A program made the translations under genes and the position numbers. A model generated the notes under the pieces. It was given only the letters and a program-made list of their open reading frames with translations, was not told where the DNA came from and ran no database searches. From the NCBI RefSeq assembly GCF_000006405.1, contig NW_003202570.1:116736-162143 (forward strand): 45,408 nucleotides of DNA, read 5' to 3'. Shown piece by piece: positions 22,111 through 32,547 of the stretch. Source of the stretch: Perkinsus marinus ATCC 50983 (lineage: Eukaryota > Perkinsozoa > Perkinsida > Perkinsidae). Every line of letters begins with the position of its first letter. Within the stretch, counting starts at the first letter, position 1.

Positions 22111-22687
22111 TTTACTGAAGAGGAAATTGACCTCCAAAAAGTTTAGTGCTTTAGGGCAGAGCCGAACTGTTCAGCCTCGGCAGAAATTCAGGAGTGTTAC
22201 AGATGGCGGATTAAGATACGTGAATGTGATGATCTGGAGTGTGGCTATTCGGAATAGACTCTCATGACAAACGCAAGAAGGGTAGAATGAGATTCCGACT
22301 TTAAGATGGGTAGAATGAGCTCTATTAGCATCGTTAGCTACTGGTAACGTTACCATGAATCGAATTCTAGGAGACGCACAGGTAGCGCAAAAAAGTCTAC
22401 GCGTTCGACGATGATTTCAAATGGTAAGCAGATAGTTAGCAAGACACCCTACATCCACAATAGGGATGGAATGCGCCTACCAACACCGCATGGACGGCAA
22501 GATATGGACAGCCTCAACAAAAACCCTTCTGAACAGTACTAGCCTACGATGCCACAGAGACGTGAACCACCGACCCTCGACCGAATTCGAAAGAAAAGAT
22601 AATGCATCGATGATGATGATAGCTGTGAGTACGTAGGTAGTGCGAGTAGCAACAACAGTCAACAAGAGGAGTAAGCAGAACTAAAAA
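22111..22687. other. Region without a recognised gene, left of the gap
   Basis: Nothing convincing on either strand. Near 22595-22625 there is a short GATGAT run. Confidence 0.35.
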
Positions 22688-22787
22688 NNNNNNNNNNNNN
22701 NNNNNNNNNNNNNNNNNNNNNNNNNNNNNNNNNNNNNNNNNNNNNNNNNNNNNNNNNNNNNNNNNNNNNNNNNNNNNNNNNNNNNNN
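22688..22787. other. Assembly gap of 100 N
   Basis: Exactly 100 undetermined bases, the usual fixed size for a gap of unknown length. The true distance and any gene across it are unknown. Order and orientation of the two sides rest on scaffolding. Confidence 0.99.
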
Positions 22788-23804
22788 ATCCTCTCTGCAG
22801 AGGGCCCGACCATCTAATGCCTTCGACCTCAATAGCGTGTCCAAGCCCTGAGAGACTTCCTGATGGAGATGCTGCTACAAGTACCTACCGCCATTGCAAG
22901 AAGCCTCAGGGCCGAGGACCGACTCAGGTCTATACACAAATCGTAGCCACCATGCAAGCTCAGCTAGCGATGCGCCGGGATTCTCGTTAGGCGATACTGA
23001 CAGTGAATGACGATATTAATGATCATTCGTTCTTATCCTGTAGCAGAGAGTTACGACCACTTGTGTTGCACAGAATAGAACTCTTTACAATGTCCACACG
23101 TTGGAGCATGAGAAAATGATCTTCGAAAAAATATATAAACACTCGTCTAAAGCTGTTCACCTAGGCCTACGCTAGGAGAAACGACATAGCAAGTGTTGCA
23201 AGATCATAGCAGAGAACGCACAGCCTCACCCAGAGCGCACTCTCTCGAGTCGACTATACATGCTAGTAGGTTCACTTCATTCACTCGATGGAGGCATCTG
23301 TCGAGCTGCGGCTTCTCGTAAGGTGATGGCGTTGGCGCTCCGGTACGCCAACCGCAAGTCTTACCAAGAGCTCGAGAGTATCTGATGACGACGCCTACGT
23401 ACGACAAGTAGAGTGGCGATCCACCTGTCAGGGGAGTTGAGCCATGATGAGCTCACTTCAACTCGTTGCCATTCTACTGCACACCCAGCAGGGCCGCGAC
23501 TAGCAACATAAATGCGCTCAACCTGAATCGAACCTGGGACGTCCGATGACCAAACAGCGCGCTTACCTCATCGGTAGAATATCTCTCTCTCACACTCGTG
23601 GCTCCAGCGCCATACCCGAATGTATACTCCGGGCTGGCAGTATCAGCCGCCATTAAAAGGCGCGATCCAACATTGCCGCCAAGACCCTAACATGAAGATC
23701 ACCTTCAGCGCTTCCACCGGGACAACACTGTACAGCAAAAAGCAAACCCTCCCCCCAAATGATCCAGTAATGACGTTCTTCATGGAAAAGTACCTGAGAC
23801 GGCG
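22788..23804. other. Region without a recognised gene, right of the gap
   Basis: A plus-strand frame is open from the gap edge to about 22989 and could be the tail of an exon that starts inside the gap, but it shows no family resemblance. At 23525-23534 the minus strand reads GGTTCGATTC, another B-box-like word inside a possible tRNA-derived repeat. The rest shows nothing. Confidence 0.3.
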
Positions 23805-23985
23805 CCAAGTAGTATGGGAAGATATGCGCATGGTCATGACAATATGAAGAATGTGAGAAAATTTTGGGGAATGGGGAATTCTTTCTTTGTTTCTGTACTC
23901 TTCTGCCCTAGCTCGTATGTGAAACCCCATAGTGTGTGAAAAACTCCCAAGCTCAGCTAAGGAAAGCGAACATATATCTTGCTTT
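23805..23985 (-). repeat. Dispersed repeat family B, copy 5, reversed
   Basis: Contains GATATGCGCATGGTCATGAC, AAAATTTTGGGG, TTTGTTTCTGTACTCTTC and the end GCTCAGCTAAGGAAAGCGAAC. It overlaps the last codons of the gene that reads in from the right. Confidence 0.6.
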
Positions 23986-25105
23986 CAATTGAATACCACT
24001 CCCTCGTCTACTCACTCGAGATTCGCTGATAACTACAGCTTCAACTTCGGTGGACTGAGAGTTCGCGGTGTTAGAACACACCTTTCTCGGGCGCATATGT
24101 GTAATCTCACTACGAGAGGAGCAGAAGCTTATCATTATACCTCTCTCTTGCTCGAGTTGAGGTCCTAAAACTGAAAAATGCCGCCACCGGGGATCGAACC
24201 GGAGACCTCTACCTGTAGAAAGCCCAACACAGAAGCTCAGAGGACTGTCTCGTGTATCAACCTTCGGAATGTTATCATTTAATGTAATCTTGATTGCCAA
24301 AGAATGTCCCTTCAGAAAAGGTGGGACCACGCATAACGTTTCACCTGCACAAAAAGAGGAAAAAACTACAAGTCGATTCTCTCGTTTTCTTACCGATAAT
24401 TTCATCAGCCTCATCGGGGCATATAGTAGTGACGGGGCCAACAACAACAGGATGCTTTTCACCAACATCAAGACTCGGAACACCTTTACCCTTTTGGAAG
24501 TGTGAGGACGTACACAACGGTGGCTTCCCCCCTCTACCAGAACACGGCCTAAGGGAACTTCATGGAGACCAACGCGAACTGACAAGCAGCAGTATGAAAT
24601 ACTTCTTTTTTTCCTGATGGTATTTCTCATCCGAATACGCTACCGTTGAAACCGCCGATCGGCTAAGCAGAGGAGACGGGGCAAGCTGTGGAGCTTTCGC
24701 CTTATCTGAAAATAATTACGATACCATACCACTCCATCACGAACACTGCCCACCCATGAAGAGGAGGAAGTCTTCTGCTCGTTTTCGATCATCTCTCTGC
24801 TGCTGAGACTCACTGACGGTAGTCTTGACAACTTCAAACCCCTCCTCGCTACACCCATCAGACGTATCAGATCCGCTCTTCCTATCGTTGCCATATTTTC
24901 GAGGGAAGCAGTTTCCCACGACATTTGGCACTAGATGGGACCACCCACGAGCACTGGAAGTATTCTTGTGATTGGCAACGTCAACGTATCGTGTTTTCAT
25001 TCCTATTGAGTCGTACAAACAATAGTTATCACCGTCGTGATGGTAGCAGCGACGGGCCGTAGGTTTTTGACTCAAGTTGCAGACAAATAGGGAAGAAAAC
25101 ACCAC
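23953..25105 (-). CDS. Unrecognised spliced gene, four exons
   Basis: Coding blocks 25105-24745, 24705-24603, 24548-24394 and 24344-23953 join in one frame to 336 codons through GT-AG introns of 39, 54 and 49 nt. The first block may begin further upstream, because its frame opens without an ATG. The N-terminal part is hydrophilic (HHDGDNYCLYDSIG, SESQQQRDDRKRAEDF). The last part has an alternating beta-like pattern: GVPSLDVGEKHPVVVGPV, then GHSLAIKITLND, LSFCVGLST and GLRFDPRWRHFSV. The word RFDPRW after a beta strand faintly recalls the HFNPRF of galectins, but that is only a hint. The C-terminal end runs into repeat family B, so the true end may be earlier, near 24100. Function unknown. Confidence 0.5.
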
Positions 25106-25204
25106 TGAGGGTGCGAAGTTAGCCTACCCAAAATGCGTAAACTTCCGTAGTGAAAGATTCCAATAGCAAACAGGACTAAAATGCCGAGAATGATTTCGGG
25201 AGAT

Positions 25205-25385
25205 CTGTAACCAGTTTAGCAAAATATACATTCGGTCAACTAGTTGTGTCGGTGACAATCCCAAAATTTTGATGAAAATTTTAGTTGTTTTTGTGAACAC
25301 TTCTTCCATTTTTCCCTCTATGAACTCCCACAATTAGTTGAGAAACTCCTAAGATCAGCTGAGGAAGGGAAGCCCAATACTAATT
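25205..25385 (-). repeat. Dispersed repeat family B, copy 6, reversed
   Basis: Contains CGGTCAACTAGTTGTGTCGG, AAAATTTTAGTTGTTTTTGTG, CACTTCTTCC and the end AAGATCAGCTGAGGAAGGG. Confidence 0.6.
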
Positions 25386-25460
25386 CCAACAGTTCCTGTT
25401 ACAAATCATCATCAACGCAACACTGTAGTATCTTCGAAATGATCGCAAGAATAATAAGCT

Positions 25461-25560
25461 GGAGTTTCACAACCCGTTTTACGTGAAGCGGCGTAATACT
25501 CCATGTGAAAAACGCGATATTCGCGGTGATATGCAGTAGCCGTGAGATATGTTTTCCATC
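25461..25560. repeat. MITE-like repeat, family A, intergenic copy
   Basis: Starts GGAGTTTCACAACCCG, shares TTTTACGTGAAG and GATATTCGCGGTGATATGCA with the intron-5 copy. The second inverted end is not clear, so the copy may be cut short. Confidence 0.55.
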
Positions 25561-25789
25561 AGAATATTCTCACTGCCCCAGCAGGCCGCCTGCACACAAA
25601 ATCTGTCCCCTCATATTTGAACCAGTGCTAATGAATCCAACTTGACGCTGACAAAGATACCAATCAGGCACGGAAGCATGCCATAAACTTTGGAGTATTT
25701 TTATATGTCTATGACTATTCTCTTTCGACCCGCTACTATTTTCCTTGTCTCCTGGTTCACATTCGAAATATTTTTCAGAAAATTTGCGC

Positions 25790-25872
25790 ATATAATTGCG
25801 CGAAAACCAACGAAAAATTTCCCACAATTTTCTCATAATTCAGATGACCATGTGCATTCTTCTGACCACACT
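25790..25872 (+). repeat. Dispersed repeat family B, copy 7, partial
   Basis: Only the right half is present: AATTTCCCACAATTTTC, then GATGACCATGTGCATTCTTC and CCACACTG. Confidence 0.5.
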
Positions 25873-26109
25873 GAAAGCAATTTCATGATATTCCCAGCCC
25901 GAAGAAGAACAATCGTTATTATCTTTTCCTGCTGTTGTCCACATTGTCTTTCACAAGCAGACCGCCTCACACAAATTCCTGTTAAATTGACCTCGCCCTT
26001 CCCAAAGTGACATATGACTAACCCTAGACTACCGGTGTGGCTAAATAGTGTACAAACAATCCAAGCGGTATGAAATGAAAGAGCGTCTGCTATCTTATTA
26101 TATTTCAAC

Positions 26110-26835
26110 TCAAGTCTTCGTCTGGTCACCACTGGCCTCTCTGGACTCCTTCCGTGGTTGTGTTTTAGATCCAACCTCAGCCTCGAGTTTCTCCAGACGC
26201 TCCACGATCGCGGCCATATCTTCAGTTCGATCATCAACCATGTTCGCCCGAGGTGACGAGGTAGTCGCTGGTTCGGAAGCTTTCACCAGAGGCATCGTGA
26301 TGCTCTTCGTTGTCTGCTCTACCTCCCGGTCTGTCCCTCGGGAACGCGTACTATCGCTCTTGTCCCCCGTCCGGGTCGCTTTCCCAACACTACTCTCAGA
26401 GGGGAGGTCCACTCGACCCTCTACAGTCATCTTCCCCACGATATCAACCTCATGAGTCCGCTCAGACACGTTGACTGCCGATCCCTTTGGTGCCTCACTC
26501 GGCAGCGCCTTAGCGGTCACTACCTCTCCGGATACTTTCCCAACCTCACCGCTGGCTACAGTCTCAAGTCGAGCATCATCATCACCATTCGGCTCAGCCT
26601 CATTCTTCCCTTTACCGCTCTTCGTGACCGGGACCAACTCGAATTCTATCAGCTCCGGTGTAGTATTTGGTTTCGTAGGAGCCGCAGCCGTATACTGCGC
26701 TTGAGTCGGCACCGAGGCCGCTTGGGTGGTCGCGATGGTCTTGGGGACAGCATGCGTCGATGGTGAAGGGGAAGTCTCGGGGGGAACTGGTGGCTCTGTG
26801 GTAGCTGGTTCGTTCTCGAGTGTCGTGAGCTTCAT
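26110..26835 (-). CDS. Low-complexity acidic protein, possibly the last exon of a longer gene
   Basis: From the ATG at 26835 the frame encodes 241 residues, almost all predicted disordered: Thr/Pro/Ala-rich first (PPVPPETSPSPSTHAV), then Ser/Glu/Lys-rich (GKGKNEAEPNGDDD). A short heptad-like helix near the C terminus (MAAIVERLEKLEAEVG) could pair as a coiled coil. The long frame without known domain might be chance, but codon-level composition looks protein-like and a strong acceptor (CTTTTCCTTTCAG) ends 9 bases before the ATG. That acceptor implies either an upstream exon beyond the tRNA or a trans-splice site. No family recognised. Confidence 0.5.
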   Translation of the reverse strand: MKLTTLENEPATTEPPVPPETSPSPSTHAVPKTIATTQAASVPTQAQYTAAAPTKPNTTPELIEFELVPVTKSGKGKNEAEPNGDDDARLETVASGEVGKVSGEVVTAKALPSEAPKGSAVNVSERTHEVDIVGKMTVEGRVDLPSESSVGKATRTGDKSDSTRSRGTDREVEQTTKSITMPLVKASEPATTSSPRANMVDDRTEDMAAIVERLEKLEAEVGSKTQPRKESREASGDQTKT

Positions 26836-26894
26836 CTTCAAAACCTGAAAGGAAAAGGCTCGACCAAAGCCACGCGGAAGTCTAAAAATTCCAA

Positions 26895-26967
26895 GCGGCT
26901 TTGGCGCAGTAGGTAGCGCGTAGGTCTCATAATCCTAAGGTCGCGAGTTCGATCCTCGCAGGCCGCA
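26895..26967 (+). tRNA. trnM: tRNA-Met (CAT), elongator type
   Basis: A 73-nt cloverleaf. The acceptor stem is GCGGCTT against AGGCCGC. The D arm is GCGC...GCGC with the A-box-like TGGCGCAGTAGG. The anticodon loop CTCATAA carries CAT. The T arm GCGAG-TTCGATC-CTCGC is perfect and holds the B box GTTCGATCC. The discriminator base is A. The arrangement matches eukaryotic elongator tRNA-Met, including the odd T-T closing pair of the anticodon stem. A T-run suited to polymerase III termination is only weak just downstream (CTTTATTCTT). Confidence 0.95.
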
Positions 26968-28675
26968 CTTTATTCTTACCACTGTCCCTTGCTCTTCACC
27001 ATACTTATCCTTCTTCACAACAGCTATGGGCCTCAACTCCACATTAATCCGCGAAGCGTCGATCATCGGGCCCACTTGAGCCAGTGCAAAATCAGACCCT
27101 ACAAGCGACCACACTCCAGCCCCACCTGCCTAATAGGCAGCCACTCACCAGCGCCTCTTATTGGCTCCTCCTCTCGCGAAGGTAATCGAGCTCTTCGAGC
27201 ATCGATATATAAATAAATAATCATCATCACTGCGAAGAAAGAGAGAATCTAAGAAAACTCATCAGAGAATTTATACCATTCCCACTGGCCTTACACTTAT
27301 CCTCTGACAGTGATCATGCTTCCCTCGAGTGAAGCCCGCGAGTCCCCCGACATTTGAATAGGCGCCGCGGGCCATACGAGCCAATCACTGATGCACACGA
27401 AATCTACGTCATGCCGAATCGTGGCTTATAACCCGTCTCAAGGAGCCCTGCGATTTCAATGGATCTCAGCCGGCTCACACCCCCCCCCACACTGCAAAAA
27501 TCCAACTTAGTCGAACAACACAAAACTACATGCACTGCCGATACCAATTTTATTCAACTGATTATGGTGGTACATCATAATGCTGATAGAATACGGATTG
27601 CAGACTATTGACGCCTATGTTCAACCACTTTTCGACCCATGCACACAACCCATTGACATAGTATATCGCGAAGCACTCTGATTAACGACAAGTACCTCCT
27701 TTCTGAAATTCTCTCTAGCCTCTTCCACCTCTCTCATTACCTTCCCTTGCTCCAAACCATACTCGACATACTACACCAACTATACCCACCGGTACATCCA
27801 GCATAAGGATAATATCTAGAGGACCTCCGCAAGACGTTGTCACAAAAAGTTACTCGTTGTAGACTTGTTACAACCCCAGCATCTACTCCTCCCCATCCCG
27901 CTAGCTCCATACTACTTGCTTTCCTATCTGCAAGCTCAGACCTTCTCTCCACCACAGACCACTCGTATGCCTCGCCGCATACCTTCGATGCACCCATATC
28001 CTTCTACTTTCCTTCCTCGTCACACTATTCCGTACTATCGCGAAAACCCCTCAGCCAAACTCAGGCAATTTTGTGCTGCTAACATGCTCAGAATCAATTC
28101 AGAAAACAATAGCAACAGGAAGTGTCTCATATCGTGCGATCCGGCATCACGAAACGTAAGCTCATGGGCTACCTTGCAACAGTTTCTCGATAACAATCCT
28201 GTCCTGATGGCTCTGTTCATCCCCTTAGCGCAGGGTGACTCAACGACTATGGTATACCCTACAGTCGAGCGCGACATCTACCCACGTTGTGTTCGTCAAC
28301 GGTGACAGCCAGCGTGAAACAAGTACTACCACTCGTTTAGCTCTAGTGTATGTCCAACTCTCCCGTCTACCGCTTCTACGTCGGTCTTCCAATCAATTCT
28401 GGTCACGAAAGCACAGAACCCTTGTCGTTTCGAGGGGGGGGGGCGGGCGCAGCATTACCATATTACGCAATGTTGACAAAAAACTATGTATCACCGGGTC
28501 GAATCACTCACACTGCGCGATAGCTAGAATCCCTTTTCCAAGGTGATCGGTGTTTTAACTAACCTCACTTGTGCGTGCTCCCTCGAAAGCACCAAATCCC
28601 ATGATAACCACACGGCGCTAATGAGAGTAACAAGTCCTCCTACCACTAATACTACGTGTCACGATAACAGTCTTG
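26968..28675. other. Long region without a recognised gene
   Basis: C/T-rich on the plus strand, with short open stretches in several frames (for example 27865-28305) that change frame preference and match no family. A G-run interrupted by one C occurs near 28433-28447. I see no RNA gene other than the tRNA to its left. Confidence 0.35.
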
Positions 28676-28830
28676 GAATATATGTTTCATTTCCTCAGCT
28701 GAGCTCCAAACGAATTCCGGTACGAATATACGAAAATCCATGAAGAAATCGCAAAATTTTCTCTCAGAGTTGTAATATATCCACCAACACATGTAGTTGA
28801 CCATGTACATATTTTCCCACACCGCACAGC
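28676..28830 (+). repeat. Dispersed repeat family B, copy 8
   Basis: Contains TTTCCTCAGCTGAGCTCC, CAAAATTTTCTC, CAACACATGTAGTTGACCATG and TTTTCCCACACCGC. Confidence 0.65.
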
Positions 28831-28990
28831 ACTACCCTCCCCATCCCAGAGTGACTTCACCGAACACTATCATTTCAAACTGTCGGAAAAGTAACGTTAT
28901 GCTCGCCTGATTTCATACGTTGGGACAATATACAACCTAAAAAAAGGCAAGTCGTACTCGAACTTGAACACCTCCCAAGCACCTCACTAC

Positions 28991-30062
28991 CTAGCGACGA
29001 TCAGCTCCTCGTCTCGTCTTAAGCGATGTGCGATCTCTACTACGCTTCTGACTCTTAGGAAGCTTTGACACCACGGACGGTACCACCAGTTGGAACTTAA
29101 CATTAACACCTACGAGACAATTGCTCATCATTGCTGCAGACACTGTTGCGCGCGACATAGGCTTATCGAACTAATGACATGAAATGGTGATAAAATACAG
29201 CAGCAATGATTCTCTGTCTAATAAGCACCTATCCTACCTTGGCTCTTCTCCTTCTCGACTACCTTCGACAAGTCGCCCTATAAAAACGCCATTCCCACAG
29301 CACTAAGGAGTCCTTTCACTACCTGCGTGACAACACCTGTAGCTGGGACAGGCGCAGAGACGCTCCGAGGAGCTCCCATTTCAGTGTCATCGTCGTTACG
29401 CTTTTGTACAAAAGCCAACTTAGCTCTCACAGAGCCGCCGATATCGTCACCAACGACAACCTTAGGGATGCTCTCGAGTTCCGAGGCGACATACCTTCAT
29501 AACACTCGAAGAAGAGATGACAAAGGAGTGGTATTACTTTCTACGGTTACCAGTGATAGCGTAACCACTATGAGGCATCGCTTCACTCCGGAAATCCAAA
29601 GGCTTCGCCACAATAACCTAAATTCTTCCTTATACCACTTCCGAATCGCTCATCCAGTTACCTTAGGGAAAGCCGCCTCTGGATCGTCCGGATAGAGGAA
29701 AGCGTTCTTCGGCATAGCAGGTTTCACAAAGACACCTACACATAGCAGTGTTGGAGGAATACAGGTTCGCGTTCCTCAGCTGATCCCAGGAGTTTCCCCA
29801 CCAATTATGGAAGTTTATACACGAATTCGGGTAGAAGTGTGCGAAAACTCCCAAAAATTATTATATCGTCAGCAACACATGTGGTGCATATTTTCCCACA
29901 CCGCCTTGATTCTGAGCCCTATACCCACCGACTACCACTGGCGACTTCTCGCAACCTCTGGTTGGTGTCCTGGAGTCGTTTCTTATCGATGGTGGCGCTC
30001 ACCAACTGCCTCTTACAGGTTCTGAAGCGCTTCTTGACCTTAGAACGGATCGACTTGGCCAT
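28991..30062 (-). CDS. LLPH/YBL028C-like basic nucleolar protein, six exons
   Basis: Exons 30062-29936, 29735-29662, 29617-29538, 29494-29323, 29277-29263 and 29170-28991 join in phase to 648 nt (215 residues). The N terminus MAKSIRSKVKKRFRT is the hallmark of the LLPH/DUF2423 group (human LLPH, yeast YBL028C), linked to large-subunit ribosome biogenesis in the nucleolus. Conserved-looking patches follow: KNAFLYPDDPEAAFPK, AKPLDFRSEAMPHSGYA, and a basic tail LPKSQKRSRDRTSLKTRRG. Introns 2-4 are 44, 43 and 45 nt. Intron 1 is 200 nt because a family B repeat sits inside it. The 15-nt fifth exon is the weakest call; without that splicing the protein would stop earlier, at a TAG near 29278. It is longer than yeast or human relatives (about 106-130 residues). 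Confidence 0.7.
29757..29912 (+). repeat. Dispersed repeat family B, copy 9, inside intron 1 of the LLPH-like gene
   Basis: Shares TTCCTCAGCTGATCCC, GGAGTTTCCCCACCAATTATGG, CGAATTCGGGTAGAAGTGTG, CAACACATGTGG and TTTTCCCACACCGCC with other copies. Removing it leaves an intron of about 44 nt, the normal size here. Confidence 0.65.
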
Positions 30063-30532
30063 CACCAATAAGTACAAGGAACTACAAATACGACTCAGAC
30101 GCAGCAAGTAGGAGTGAGATTGGCAGCTAGTATATGTAAAGAAACGAAGCGCATTTCCTCTGGTAACGGGATAAATTCTGCTACTTGACTGCAAGTTGCT
30201 GGGAGGACATCATCTTGAAATTCTCGCTCGCCCAGACGACACAACAATCTGACTCGCCAGGTATTAATCTATGGGTAGGAACGACAGGTAAACAAAATGG
30301 TAGATTGTTGCGCCTAAAGGAAAGGCGCTGATTTGGAAGTACAACAAGTCAATAACGAGCAAACTAAAACCTTATCACATCAAATAAGTATCAAGTAGAC
30401 CTGCTGCCAGGAGAACAAGGGAATCGGTCTCAGTCGGGAAATTTCAGTTGCTCATCAGTGATCAGTTCACATACGATATATAGATACACTATTTTAAACT
30501 TTAGAGAAGATCGTTAGCTAGCACGTCTCAAA

Positions 30533-30847
30533 TTGAGAGTCTCAGTCCTCTTTGCTGGAATCGAAGACAAGAGTTGGACGAATCTCTCGCCTGATGAAGG
30601 CATAACTGAACTCATGAGCGATGTCGAAGGCGCAATGCTGCTGAGGAACTTTCGGCGGAGGACAGGAACCAGGGAACTATCAACCAGAAAGCTCTCACCC
30701 AGAAAGCTCTTAACCACGAGGCTCTCAACCAGGAGGCTCTCATCCAGGAAGCTCTCAACCAGGAAGCACACAACCAGGAAGCTTTCAACCAGGAAGCTCT
30801 CAACCAGGAATCCTCCAACAGGAAACACTCGAACAGGAAGCACCTGA
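30533..30847 (+). CDS. Uncertain coding stretch with pentapeptide repeats
   Basis: An open frame without an ATG at its start reads RVSVLFAGIEDKSWTNLSP and DEGITELMSDVEGAML, which look protein-like, then a run of LSTRK-type units coded by the 15-bp minisatellite. Because 15 is a multiple of three, other frames also stay open: a second plus frame gives NQEAL repeats and the minus strand gives SFLVE repeats. It may be one exon of an unrecognised gene. I cannot name a family or fix its ends. Confidence 0.3.
   Translation: MRVSVLFAGIEDKSWTNLSPDEGITELMSDVEGAMLLRNFRRRTGTRELSTRKLSPRKLLTTRLSTRRLSSRKLSTRKHTTRKLSTRKLSTRNPPTGNTRTGST
30672..30830. repeat. Minisatellite, 15-bp unit
   Basis: About ten tandem copies of a unit like AACCAGGAAGCTCTC, diverged at single bases. 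Outer copies are more diverged than inner ones. Confidence 0.9.
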
Positions 30848-31149
30848 GCGCGAAGCATTCGACTCGGAAGCATTCGACGCTCGAATTTCGTCCGCGAAGC
30901 TCGAGCCAGGTGACTATGGCAGATCATCCGGATTCCGGAATGAGTGCTCACCATACATTCATGCTTACTCACCATAATAACATCAACAGACGGTGATGGT
31001 AATCATGCATCAGCCAGGATCGGCGATTGAGTAGCATTATCGAAAATTCAACTGCACTGCGAACATACCGCGTGACGCTCGAAATTCGAGCCTCGAATAC
31101 TGAGTAGACTATGCAAGTTAACATTAACGACGCTAATTTTGCATAGCCC

Positions 31150-31178
31150 CGTAATAGTAGCATATTGCTACTATTACG
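31150..31178. repeat. Perfect short hairpin
   Basis: 13-bp arms CGTAATAGTAGCA and TGCTACTATTACG around a 3-nt loop. One of many such hairpins between 31.1 and 35.1 kb. Confidence 0.9.
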
Positions 31179-31491
31179 TGGCTATTACGTATTACACGGT
31201 GTAATTTACACCACTACTAGCGGCGTTCCTGTAGCGCACGCCTGGCGTGCCACGCCATTTTTGCGTACACGACTGCAATTGCGGTGTTAAATTGTTCAGC
31301 ACACAGTTAGTCATACCGAGTGAAACTACATTACGACTCGCAGCACTTCGAATTGTACTAAAGCCCGAACTGCTGAGCATGGATTGCATGAGTCCTCCTA
31401 TGTTAGTCTTAGACATATCAATGATATGTCATAAACAATCATTTCCCCGTCATCCCCCGCCATCTTGTTCGTGTGAGCTCCAGTCACTGGA

Positions 31492-31526
31492 GCTACCCTG
31501 GTGTCCAGATTGGTCACCAGGGTAGC
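31492..31526. repeat. Perfect short hairpin in a nested hairpin cluster
   Basis: 12-bp arms GCTACCCTGGTG and CACCAGGGTAGC with an 11-nt loop. Within the next 50 bases further self-complementary words follow (CTGGACAGTCCAG, CCAGTAATACTGG). Confidence 0.9.
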
Positions 31527-31750
31527 CAGTTAGTGTCCAGACTGGACAGTCCAGTAATACTGGACCAGTACCACTTCGTGCATCCCTAGGTTTTGCCTTC
31601 ACGAATTTGTCTTCGAATCTGCTAAATACCGGTTATCGGTGTTCAAATTCCCAGTGGACGATATCGCGGTGCATGTGAACGGAACTATAAGACAATATGA
31701 GGGGGTGAAGCTTGAGCTTCATCCCGTACATAGCTATTACCTAATTTAGC

Positions 31751-31777
31751 TTTGTACTTAGCTAAGCTAAGTACAAA
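31751..31777. repeat. Near-perfect palindrome
   Basis: TTTGTACTTAGCT and its complement AGCTAAGTACAAA meet at a single central base. Confidence 0.9.
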
Positions 31778-31945
31778 CTCCCGCGATTGGATGAAAAAGA
31801 ATAAGCACAGGGAAGCAGAACCGTTCTGCCAGATCGTCATAGAGAATTCCGGAATTACAGTAACTGTGATTGCAGAACATGATGTAGAGTAGCGGGCACG
31901 AAAAGGCCCGTTCACATAGCTCGTTTATATACGGAGCTCACATAT

Positions 31946-31992
31946 AATGGAGAACCGACGTAAGTAAATTTTGCTTACGTCGGTTCTCCATT
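31946..31992. repeat. Perfect hairpin with 19-bp arms
   Basis: Arms AATGGAGAACCGACGTAAG and CTTACGTCGGTTCTCCATT, loop TAAATTTTG. It is the longest perfect hairpin seen in the window. Confidence 0.95.
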
Positions 31993-32547
31993 GTATGAAC
32001 GTTCAATTTGATTGGCGGTTTCTAAAAACGCCAACTTTGGACATTTTTATGTCGAACTTCGACAGTCGAAGTAGATGATGTCCCGCGGGTCCTATCCAGT
32101 GACCATTCCACCAAAGTAGACGTTACAAGCCAGTTTAGGTGCTCACTAATGGTACTCCATGCCTCGACAAATTTCCTTCATCTTGCGAGAAGGAGCTGAG
32201 CAGTGCTCAGTCAGCACGACCCATCTTCGAAGTAAGAGCGTCGGGGAAGACTGCCGGCTGATCGGTCTCCAGAAGAGTCCTCACGGCTTCGTATCCAGTC
32301 CGGGTAGCTTCGGATATCAGTTGGCTAGAGGGTTGAATCGAGTCCAAGCTGTTGGTAGAACTATCGGCGTACTCTACCCTAGAAATAATGATGACCTCCA
32401 AACTGTGACGAAATACAATACTATTGTATCAGAATAGCAATGGATAATATCCATTGGATATGATGCCGGGGACACCGACGTTCAGCAATTATTGACATTG
32501 ACCTCAAATTTCATCCACACTCCATTACTCTATAGTTCATAGAATCT

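Noticed and set aside
21841-22137. Minus-strand ORF of 98 codons in the minisatellite
   Set aside because: It is only the 56-bp unit translated through rotating frames.
22788-22989. Plus-strand open frame from the gap edge (GERLPDGDAATSTYRHC-like)
   Set aside because: Two frames are equally open over part of it, no domain is seen, and its beginning is hidden in the gap.
24180-24260. tRNA-like stretch on the minus strand with GGTTCGATCCCC
   Set aside because: The T stem does not pair in a canonical way and the bases fall within a phase-consistent exon (GRGLRFDPRW), so a coding reading is better.
27737-28305. Open stretches of 80-146 codons on both strands
   Set aside because: Low-complexity C/T-rich sequence, competing frames, no domain and no phased intron.
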